From Candidatus Omnitrophota bacterium (GTDB lineage Bacteria; Omnitrophota; Gorgyraeia; Gorgyraeales; Gorgyraeaceae): DNA of 5,466 nt. The stretch lies in the NCBI GenBank assembly GCA_013202925.1, contig JABMRA010000031.1, positions 1 to 5,466 on the forward strand, given 5' to 3'. The notes beneath the pieces are model-generated. The model saw only the letters and a program-made list of their open reading frames with translations, was not told where the DNA came from and did not search any database. Below, piece by piece: positions 1 to 4,229 of this stretch. Numbering within the stretch: position 1 is the first letter of the stretch; each line of letters starts with the position of its first letter. Made by a program: the position numbers and the translations under genes.

Positions 1-128
1 AACAGAAGACGCTACTTGCCAAGCATGCAGGTACAGCAAGATTTACATACAATTGGGGTCTGGGTCGTAGAATAGATGAGTATAAACGCACAGGAAAATC
101 AAGCAATTGGATGGTGTCCCTTCATTAA
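1..128 (+). pseudogene. Truncated TnpB (IS200/IS605 OrfB family), N-terminal stub
   Basis: The frame opening at base 3 reads QKTLLAKHAGTARFTYNWGL, then a short GRRIDEYKRTGKSSN stretch, and reaches a TAA at 126-128. The L-x-x-H-x-G-x-A-R-F-x-Y-N-W-x-L pattern is the hallmark start of TnpB/OrfB proteins, the RNA-guided nucleases of IS200/IS605 elements. Similarity appears to stop after SSN, near base 108; the last six residues (WMVSLH) do not look like TnpB. Only about 40 of the usual 350-450 residues are present, with no RuvC-like catalytic region, so this is a non-functional remnant. The true start lies off the left edge. It converges on, and overlaps by a few bases, the antitoxin gene on the other strand. 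The family call is fairly safe; the exact breakpoint is an estimate. Confidence 0.72.
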
Positions 129-505
129 GTAAGTGCGCCTTTCTTAATATCATCCAAGTAGTCGATGATTTCGGCTACTTTTCCCTCTAATATAATCTCC
201 AAAGGAGAAATACCATTATAATCAGGGTTTGGGGCTTTAAGCCACACCAGCGCATCTTTCTTGCTTCCAGTCATCTCTTCCAACATATTGTAAATATACG
301 CAATCTTTCTTAGGGCATATTGAATTTTTTTGGAATGAGGATTTTTCTCCAACGATCTTGGAGTTATACCACTAGCATACGCAAGATCTTTCACCTTTAC
401 ATCCAAAGTTTCTCTAAGACTCTTATAATCAATAAACCCCTTTTTATCATATAGCTCAAAATCTACATGACGAAACAATCTTTCTTCTAGTACAGGATTC
501 ATCAT
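125..505 (-). CDS. Xre/MbcA/ParS-type antitoxin (DUF2384), apparently orphan
   Basis: A protein of 126 residues. Residues 38-75 (VKDLAYASGITPRSLEKN and onward) form an Xre-like helix-turn-helix. The C-terminal half carries the MbcA/ParS/Xre toxin-binding signature: ALVWLKAPNPDYNGISPLEI at 85-104, then EGKVAEIIDYL. In this family the protein binds and neutralises a RES-domain, NAD-degrading toxin and represses its own promoter. I chose the ATG at 505 because GGAGG (511-515) sits 5 nt upstream. The in-frame ATG at 517 would lie within about 5 nt of the -10 box and contains the Shine-Dalgarno bases; the ATG at 502 is also possible. The toxin normally follows the antitoxin, but here the downstream DNA is a convergent tnpB fragment with no RES reading frame up to the window edge. 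The partner has been lost, moved or lies elsewhere. Confidence 0.82.
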   Translation of the reverse strand: MMNPVLEERLFRHVDFELYDKKGFIDYKSLRETLDVKVKDLAYASGITPRSLEKNPHSKKIQYALRKIAYIYNMLEEMTGSKKDALVWLKAPNPDYNGISPLEIILEGKVAEIIDYLDDIKKGALT

Positions 506-521
506 TCTCGCCTCCATTTAA

Positions 522-550
522 AGTATACATTGGTTCGCTTGTTTTGTCAA
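522..550 (-). promoter_or_regulatory. Sigma70-type promoter of the Xre antitoxin gene
   Basis: On the minus strand a -35 TTGACA (545-550) and a -10 TATACT (522-527) are separated by exactly 17 nt, close to consensus. Initiation about 7 nt further on would give a leader of only around 10 nt, beginning next to the GGAGG. The -10 lies in a GTATAC palindrome that could serve as an Xre operator half-site; the operator role is inference. Confidence 0.8.
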
Positions 551-614
551 GTTATATTCGCAAAAAAGTTCCCTAATTATTCGTTTATTTATACACACAT
601 AGCGCAAAGGGCAG

Positions 615-648
615 AGCAGTAGGGGAGGTTTCAACCTCCCCTACTGCT
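615..648. repeat. 34-bp near-perfect palindrome
   Basis: A 16-base arm (615-630, AGCAGTAGGGGAGGTT) is followed by 2 bases and its exact reverse complement (633-648). Neither strand has a T-run after the stem, so it does not look like an intrinsic terminator. It lies between the PIN operon terminator and the antitoxin promoter. GGGGAGG-type hairpins of this sort often occur as dispersed intergenic repeats or as ends of IS200/IS605-related elements. That origin is inference, encouraged only by the tnpB stub nearby. Confidence 0.7.
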
Positions 649-661
649 TACCGTAACAATC

Positions 662-685
662 AAAAACTTGCACCACTGGTGCAAG
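662..685 (-). terminator. Intrinsic terminator of the Phd/PIN operon
   Basis: Read on the minus strand, CTTGCACCA and TGGTGCAAG form a perfect 9-bp inverted repeat with a single central base (in practice an 8-bp stem and 3-nt loop). TTTTT follows directly (662-666). It lies about 40 nt past the PIN stop codon, the expected place for the end of the toxin-antitoxin transcript. Confidence 0.8.
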
Positions 686-724
686 AAATTAGCCGTTGTA
701 AGGCAGATGGCTTTTTCTGGTGGA

Positions 725-1135
725 CTACAGTTTGCCTCGATAAGCCTCTAAAAATTGCGTTGGTGATAGTACAGGGATATTTTGTTGTTTCTTTGTTGGG
801 TAATGCCTTAGATTCCCCGTCACCAAACATCGAGCTTTTCCTGCAAGAGCAACCTCTAAAAAAGGCTCATCATTTGGATCGGGTAACGCCTTAGCAAGCG
901 GCTTTGATGCAACCAGATGGCCACAGGCTTTTATCTGATCGAATAAGGCATCAACATGATCTTGGTCAAAATGGAATTTTGGACGGAGCAGGACATTTTG
1001 ATATTCGGAGAGAATGCGCGCATCATAGCAAAGCTCTAATGTCCCAGAGGATGTCATCCGTACAATGTCACCTGGCGCACCAAAAGGACGAAGCAATCCA
1101 GAGACAAGAACATTGGTATCAAGCATTATTTTCAT
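725..1135 (-). CDS. PIN-domain toxin (COG1569-like, VapC-type RNase)
   Basis: A 136-residue PIN-domain protein of the 'putative toxin-antitoxin system toxin component, PIN family' type. The fold's acidic sites are recognisable: D6 in MLDTNVLVSGLL, E44 in ARILSEY, D86/D89 in LPDPNDEPFLEVAL and TGN at 106-108 in CLVTGNLRHYP. In the PIN family these residues bind metal for cleavage of RNA, often tRNA or rRNA in VapC toxins; the target here cannot be told. The size is normal and the active site looks intact. Its ATG overlaps the TGA of the antitoxin gene as ATGA, giving translational coupling and ensuring that antitoxin is made first. A strong terminator lies 40 nt downstream. The operon is probably repressed by the toxin-antitoxin complex at the promoter upstream of the antitoxin. 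Confidence 0.9.
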   Translation of the reverse strand: MKIMLDTNVLVSGLLRPFGAPGDIVRMTSSGTLELCYDARILSEYQNVLLRPKFHFDQDHVDALFDQIKACGHLVASKPLAKALPDPNDEPFLEVALAGKARCLVTGNLRHYPTKKQQNIPVLSPTQFLEAYRGKL

Positions 1136-1416
1136 TTACGTCTCTCTCTTACAGCAGAAACTTCAGCGTTAATCTCATCCAGGGAAAGTTTATCAGTACC
1201 TGTTTCCATGGACCGCTTTTGCATAGAAGCTGCTGCATTTTCTGCTCGAATACGTCTCATCATAGCGAGGGACTTTTCTAGCACCCTTTCAGAAGTTAAA
1301 GTAACAATAGCAAAAGGCTTTCCATTTGAAGTAAGCACTATGTCTTTCTCTTCCAAAAGGGACCGTCGAATTTGAGCCGGCTTATTACGTAAGTCTCTTA
1401 CAGTTACAAATCGCAT
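1132..1416 (-). CDS. Phd/YefM-family antitoxin
   Basis: A 94-residue protein whose first 43 or so residues (MRFVTVRDLRNKPAQIRRSL and then IVLTSNGKPFAIVTLTSE) show the Phd/YefM fold: a beta start, a 'VRDLRNKPAQI' helix and the 'TSNGKPFAIV' strand pair. The N-terminal part of this family binds operator DNA. The charged C-terminal tail, including DEINAEVSAVRERRK, would wrap and inhibit the PIN toxin encoded next. The ATG at 1416 has a strong GGAGG 6 nt upstream (1423-1427). The stop overlaps the toxin start by 4 nt. First gene of a two-gene operon. Pairing of Phd-type antitoxins with PIN toxins is well established, so the functional call is secure; the RNA target and trigger are unknown. Confidence 0.9.
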   Translation of the reverse strand: MRFVTVRDLRNKPAQIRRSLLEEKDIVLTSNGKPFAIVTLTSERVLEKSLAMMRRIRAENAAASMQKRSMETGTDKLSLDEINAEVSAVRERRK

Positions 1417-1446
1417 ATAAAACCTCCTTTCCTTCTGTCACCATAT

Positions 1447-1475
1447 AGTATATACGATTGTCACTCATTTGCCAA
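1447..1475 (-). promoter_or_regulatory. Promoter/operator of the Phd/PIN operon
   Basis: Minus-strand TTGGCA (1470-1475) and TATACT (1447-1452) are 17 nt apart, a good sigma70-type pair about 30 nt upstream of the antitoxin ATG. The -10 overlaps the palindrome GTATATAC (1448-1455). Direct TGTCAC copies (forward strand) at 1436-1441 and 1459-1464 flank the -10. These are candidate binding sites for autorepression by the antitoxin; the sites are visible, their role is inferred. Confidence 0.7.
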
Positions 1476-1488
1476 CGCCAAAAAGTGA

Positions 1489-1617
1489 TTACTCCATGCC
1501 TTCCAATATGCCTACTACATATTCATATGTCTTTTTGGGATTGTCTGTGTTTTTCCGCTTTATTATATTAAAGGCCTTCTTCATCTTCTCTCTGCCATAT
1601 TGCCGTCCAGCTAACAG
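1489..1617 (-). pseudogene. C-terminal scrap of a protein gene, possibly replication-type (DnaD-like)
   Basis: A short open frame ends at TAA 1489-1491 and encodes a tail reading QYGREKMKKAFNIIKR then KNTDNPKKTYEYVVGILEGM. The helix followed by N-P-x-x-x-Y-x-x-G-I-L resembles the C-termini of some phage or plasmid replication and DnaD-like proteins, where NPxxYxxGIL is common. This is a weak, by-eye likeness. There is no plausible start: in-frame stops lie just upstream and the 5' side merges into the group II intron stub at about 1600. The only internal ATG (1584) would give 31 residues and lacks a clear ribosome binding site. Best read as the 3' remnant of a gene cut by a rearrangement; a real 31-residue gene is less likely. 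Confidence 0.35.
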
Positions 1618-1679
1618 TTCCTCCTATCAGGCCTGTAAGGGACTTACACCCTCAAGTAAGTGCGCCCTGCCGGGCGCAC
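1600..1679 (-). mobile_element. 5' fragment of a group IIC intron (domain I only)
   Basis: On the minus strand a 5' end GTGCG at 1679 opens an 8-bp hairpin GTGCGCCC-GGCA-GGGCGCAC (1660-1679). An AGGG-TGTAAGT-CCC hairpin follows, then GGAGGAACTGTTAGC and GGCAA, ending near 1600. This order matches the start of domain I of group IIC introns such as that of Oceanobacillus iheyensis, as I remember it (GTGTGCCCGGCA, AGGGTGAGAGTCCC, AACAGTTAGCC, GCAA). The 5' end lies 3 nt beyond the T-tract of an intrinsic terminator (1683-1716), the classic IIC insertion site. The rest of domain I, the reverse transcriptase gene and domains V/VI are absent, so the element is dead. The right-hand breakpoint is approximate. 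Confidence 0.72.
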
Positions 1680-1682
1680 GAT

Positions 1683-1716
1683 AAAAAATACCCTGATCAG
1701 CATTGCCAATCAGGGT
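1683..1716 (-). terminator. Intrinsic terminator downstream of tRNA-Gln
   Basis: Minus strand: ACCCTGAT (1709-1716) pairs with ATCAGGGT (1690-1697) across an 11-nt loop and is followed by TTTTTT (1683-1688). It lies about 120 nt after the tRNA 3' end and probably ends that transcript. The group II intron stub begins just past it. Confidence 0.75.
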
Positions 1717-1723
1717 TAGTCTT

Positions 1724-1749
1724 ATCTCTCCATCTGGAATTAGAGAGAT
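1724..1749. repeat. 7-bp inverted repeat between tRNA-Gln and its terminator
   Basis: ATCTCTC (1724-1730) and GAGAGAT (1743-1749) are exact reverse complements with a 12-nt loop. In the tRNA transcript this would be a stem just before the terminator hairpin. No T-run follows, so it is probably trailer structure or part of the adjacent repeat element. Confidence 0.45.
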
Positions 1750-1756
1750 TTAAGAG

Positions 1757-1838
1757 GTCCTTCAGCGGCTAAACTCCTCGCTATTCGCTCGGATTTCTTA
1801 ACGCCGCTTCAGGATCAAACTCGCCTTCGGCGAGTTTG
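1757..1838. repeat. Double stem-loop element abutting the tRNA-Gln 3' end
   Basis: Two hairpins lie in tandem. CAAACTCGCC (1816-1825) and GGCGAGTTTG (1829-1838) form a perfect 10-bp stem with a 3-nt loop, and the stem runs two bases into the encoded tRNA CCA. Next to it, AGCGGC (1764-1769) and GCCGCT (1803-1808) pair in a longer imperfect hairpin whose outer flanks (GGTCCT and AGGATC) are also partly complementary. No T-run follows either stem. It could be a dispersed intergenic repeat or a processing signal in the tRNA trailer. The structure is seen; the function is not known. Confidence 0.55.
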
Positions 1839-1910
1839 GCTGGAGGAGATGGATTCGAACCATCACAACAGGTTCCAGAGACCTGTGTCCTACCATTAGA
1901 CGATCCTCCA
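1837..1910 (-). tRNA. tRNA-Gln (anticodon CUG), CCA encoded
   Basis: A complete cloverleaf can be drawn on the minus strand. The acceptor TGGAGGA pairs with TCCTCCA. The D arm is GTCTAATGGTAGGAC. The anticodon stem CAGGT/ACCTG encloses the loop CTCTGGA, which puts CTG at 34-36. The T arm is GATGG-TTCGAAT-CCATC, followed by discriminator G and an encoded CCA (1837-1839). CUG reads the CAG glutamine codon. The U1-A72 pair is the feature GatCAB uses to recognise tRNA-Gln in organisms that make Gln-tRNA by amidating Glu-tRNA-Gln, which fits the gltX gene upstream on the same strand. The pilZ terminator separates the two, so the tRNA probably has its own promoter. I see only a -10-like TAAAAT (1922-1927) with no convincing -35. 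Confidence 0.95.
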
Positions 1911-1938
1911 AAATGCTTTACATTTTAGTCAATGACAA

Positions 1939-1969
1939 AACTGACCCTTGCACCCGACACTGGTCAGTT
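1939..1969. repeat. 8-bp inverted repeat upstream of tRNA-Gln
   Basis: AACTGACC (1939-1946) and GGTCAGTT (1962-1969) are exact reverse complements separated by 15 bases. It lies in the gap of about 130 bp between the pilZ terminator and the tRNA, where no gene is evident. It may be a regulatory site or the remnant of a small palindromic element. It is short enough that chance cannot be excluded. Confidence 0.4.
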
Positions 1970-2040
1970 CCCGGCGAACTCACGTTAGGGTTTTACAAAT
2001 CACTTCGAATCTCAATGGCTCACCAACTCTACAAATTACT

Positions 2041-2079
2041 AAAGAGAAAGAGCCGGAAAGTGTAAACTTTATTCCGGCT
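2041..2079 (-). terminator. Intrinsic terminator overlapping the pilZ stop codon
   Basis: Minus strand: AGCCGGAA (2072-2079) pairs with TTCCGGCT (2051-2058). The internal AAAGT/ACTTT can extend the stem if a bulge is allowed. CTTTCTCTTT follows (2041-2050). The 5' arm is made of the last pilZ codons. It should end the oxidoreductase-gltX-pilZ transcript before tRNA-Gln. Confidence 0.7.
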
Positions 2080-2431
2080 GTGTCCTTCCAAGCTTTATTT
2101 CATTGTCAATATACAACTTGAGGCGTTTCTTGTCTTTTGGGTCGACCTCGCTAAACTCGACCCCTACCTCGAATGTCTTTGCGTGCTCCTCGCCTATCTT
2201 CCTGATCCAGGCGATCTTGCCTTTTGCAAATATAGGCAATGAATCAAACGGGGTCTGGATCTGTATGTCAAGCCTTATCCCTTTTGCCAGTCGCTCATAT
2301 ACGATAAAACAGACGCCGCTCTCGCTTATATCCTTGCCGATTATCTGATCGCTGGTATACGGTTCATCGAGCGTCTTGTATTGCACTACTATAGGCCACT
2401 CGATCCTTACAAATCTTCTCTTTTCTTCCAT
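2069..2431 (-). CDS. Small single-domain PilZ protein (c-di-GMP receptor)
   Basis: A 120-residue protein that is essentially one PilZ domain. Both c-di-GMP binding motifs are complete: R5-x-x-x-R9 in KRRFVRIEWP and D34-x-S36-x-x-G39 in KDISESGVCF. The usual later strands follow (ISESGVCFIV, FAKGKIAWIRKI, FEVGVEFSEV) and then a final helix with DKKRLKLYI. It should therefore bind the second messenger c-di-GMP; the process it controls (motility, surface polysaccharide or other) cannot be read from sequence. It has no membrane segment or partner domain, so it would act as a soluble adaptor. The ATG lies 6 nt after the gltX stop with only a weak AG-rich ribosome binding site inside the gltX end, which suggests translational coupling. 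A terminator overlaps its stop, making it the last gene of the operon. Confidence 0.9.
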   Translation of the reverse strand: MEEKRRFVRIEWPIVVQYKTLDEPYTSDQIIGKDISESGVCFIVYERLAKGIRLDIQIQTPFDSLPIFAKGKIAWIRKIGEEHAKTFEVGVEFSEVDPKDKKRLKLYIDNEIKLGRTQPE

Positions 2432-2437
2432 AATATT

Positions 2438-3703
2438 CTACTTTTTTATAACCTGCTCCAGCCTTTTAATGGTCTTTTCCTTGCCCAAAAGGGCCAGGAC
2501 CTCGAATATACCTGCCGATACGCTCTTTCCTGTGACAGCCACCCTTAGTGGATGTATCAGATCCGCCCCTTTTAAACCCAACTCCTTTAAAAGGTCCCGT
2601 AATTCAATCTCGATATTCTCGACCGTAAAATCCTTTATTTTTTCCATGCGTTCTTTTGCTAATCTCAGTATACCCAAAACATTTCCTTTTTTCAAAAATT
2701 TTTCTACTGCATCTTCCCTGTAATGCACATCTTCTGATGTGAACACATCAAGCTCTTCCCGGAATTCCACAAGCGTCTTTACCCTGCCCCGGTAAAGCTC
2801 GGCAACCTTTCTGAGCCATCCTGCATCATGGTCGCCTTTAATAAACGGGGTAACCGCCTTTATGAACCCGTCCAGGTCCAGCTTTCTTATATGCTCGCCA
2901 TTGAGCCACCGCAGCTTATCCTCGTTAAACTCAGCTCCTCTTTTATTGACCCGCTTGAGGCTGAATTTCTTTATTATCTCCTGCGTGTCCATGAATTCCC
3001 TGTCGTTCCCAGGCGACCATCCTAAAAGCGAAAGATAATTGACCATTGCCTGGGGGAGATACCCCTTTTCCTTGTATTCCGATATAGATACCGCGCCAAA
3101 TCTCTTTGAAAGAGGGGCCTTGTCAGGTCCGAGTATCAAAGGGATGTGGGCAAATTTTGGGGGTTTTGCGTCCAGCGCCGTGTATAATGCGACCTGTTTA
3201 TTCGTATTTGATATATGGTCATCGCCTCTTATAACATGCGATATCTTCATTTCGATGTCGTCGACCACGCATGCAAAATTATAAGCAGGCGACCTGTCGG
3301 ATTTTATCAAAACAAGCTCGCCTATAAGGGCATTGTCTACTTCGATTTCTCCGTGAATAAGGTCATATATCTTTACCCTTTCAGCCGGCACCTTAAATAT
3401 AACTGCCTCGCCGTCTTTATGCGCGAGGCCTTTTTGGATCAACTTATCTGCGCAGGAAAGATACAGCTCTGACCGCTTACTCTGAAAATAAGGCTCTCCA
3501 TCCCAATCTAAACCAAGCCACTTTAGGCTGGAAATGATCTCCTCCAAATGGACATCACTTGAACGCTTTTTATCCGTATCTTCTATTCTCAGGATAAATT
3601 TGCCGGACTGCGCCCTTGCGTACAGCCAGTTGAAAAGCGCTGTCCTTACGCTTCCTATATGTAAACTGCCGGTCGGACTTGGTGCAAATCTAACGCGAAC
3701 CAT
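2438..3703 (-). CDS. gltX: Glutamyl-tRNA synthetase (class I), compact form
   Basis: Charges tRNA with glutamate in the cytoplasm. The N-terminus has the family opening VRVRFAPSPTGSLHIGSVRT with the HIGH-type motif HIGS, then RIEDTD, a mid-domain RGDDHISNT and the KMSKS-type motif in APLSKRFGAV, followed by an alpha-helical anticodon-binding C-terminus. The ATG at 3703 is preferred because AGGGG lies 7 nt upstream and it gives the canonical MVRVRFAPSPTG; the ATG at 3709, two codons earlier, is too close to that site. The protein has about 421 residues against a usual 465-500. The loss is concentrated after KGLAHK (near residue 97), where most GluRS carry 45-50 residues of zinc-binding/acceptor-contacting insertion. 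The lysine before LSKR is also proline. It overlaps the gamma-subunit gene by about 14 nt and is probably co-transcribed with it. A tRNA-Gln downstream suggests a non-discriminating enzyme. Confidence 0.95.
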   Translation of the reverse strand: MVRVRFAPSPTGSLHIGSVRTALFNWLYARAQSGKFILRIEDTDKKRSSDVHLEEIISSLKWLGLDWDGEPYFQSKRSELYLSCADKLIQKGLAHKDGEAVIFKVPAERVKIYDLIHGEIEVDNALIGELVLIKSDRSPAYNFACVVDDIEMKISHVIRGDDHISNTNKQVALYTALDAKPPKFAHIPLILGPDKAPLSKRFGAVSISEYKEKGYLPQAMVNYLSLLGWSPGNDREFMDTQEIIKKFSLKRVNKRGAEFNEDKLRWLNGEHIRKLDLDGFIKAVTPFIKGDHDAGWLRKVAELYRGRVKTLVEFREELDVFTSEDVHYREDAVEKFLKKGNVLGILRLAKERMEKIKDFTVENIEIELRDLLKELGLKGADLIHPLRVAVTGKSVSAGIFEVLALLGKEKTIKRLEQVIKK

Positions 3704-4229
3704 ATTCATGCCCCTGTCTTATTGCCTTTTCATTTATGGATATCATATTTTGACGAGCCGCTGGAATAACATCCTTCAGTGAATCTATCAATAACGGGAC
3801 TGGTAGGATGTTTCTCCTTGATAAAAGCGCACCAAGCATGATCATGTTGCCAACACGCGGGTTTCCCAATTTTGAAGCCATGTCTGTAGCTGGGATCCCC
3901 AGGACATCTATGTCCCTGCGCCCTGTACCATTTTCTATCAGGGATGTATTTATAATAAGTACCCCGTTTTTCTTGACCCTGGATTCAAATTTCTCAAAAG
4001 AAGGCTTATTCATAACTATGCAAATACTAGGGTCTTTCACCACAGGAGAGGCGATCGGTGTATCTGAAATAACCACCATTGAATGGGCAGTGCCTCCTCT
4101 TACCTCTGCGCCATAAGAAGGCATCCAGCTGACAAACCAGCCCTTTTTCATCGCAGCATAGGACAGGGCCTTCCCCATCAACATTATACCCTGTCCGCCA
4201 AATCCTGCAAAAACAATATCTTCTCTCAT
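3690..4229 (-). CDS. 2-oxoacid:ferredoxin oxidoreductase, gamma subunit (KorC/VorC-like)
   Basis: A 179-residue gamma subunit of the pyruvate/2-oxoacid:ferredoxin oxidoreductase superfamily. The start MREDIVFAGFGGQGIMLMGK carries the signature G-x-G-G-Q-G at 9-14. SYGAEVRGGTAHS at 38-50 is the second family hallmark, and the length is typical. With the alpha and beta subunits encoded just upstream it forms the cytoplasmic complex that decarboxylates a 2-oxoacid with CoA, giving an acyl-CoA and reduced ferredoxin, or runs in reverse for CO2 fixation. The substrate (2-oxoglutarate or a branched-chain oxoacid) cannot be fixed by eye. Its ATG overlaps the beta-subunit TGA as ATGA, with AGGTG about 10 nt upstream. 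Its 3' end runs into gltX. Confidence 0.93.
   Translation of the reverse strand: MREDIVFAGFGGQGIMLMGKALSYAAMKKGWFVSWMPSYGAEVRGGTAHSMVVISDTPIASPVVKDPSICIVMNKPSFEKFESRVKKNGVLIINTSLIENGTGRRDIDVLGIPATDMASKLGNPRVGNMIMLGALLSRRNILPVPLLIDSLKDVIPAARQNMISINEKAIRQGHEYGSR

Noticed and set aside
515..517. ATG at 517 as the antitoxin start
   Set aside because: It lies within about 5 nt of the -10 box and includes the first base of the GGAGG that serves the ATG at 505 or 502.
615..648. The 34-bp palindrome as an intrinsic terminator
   Set aside because: No T-run follows on either strand, and a proper terminator is already present at 662-685.
679..1281. Forward-strand open frames of 71 and 125 codons opposite the toxin-antitoxin operon
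   Set aside because: They lie antisense to the clearly coding PIN and Phd genes, lack ribosome binding sites and show no recognisable motifs.
127..1666. Exact 13-base repeat AAGTAAGTGCGCC at 127-139 and 1654-1666
   Set aside because: One copy is the antitoxin 3' end and the other is in the intron stub. A 13-base match in a window this size is compatible with chance, and the similarity does not clearly extend on either side.
1911..2040. A small gene or a clear promoter in the gap upstream of tRNA-Gln
   Set aside because: No frame with a ribosome binding site is present, and the TAAAAT at 1922-1927 lacks a credible -35 partner.
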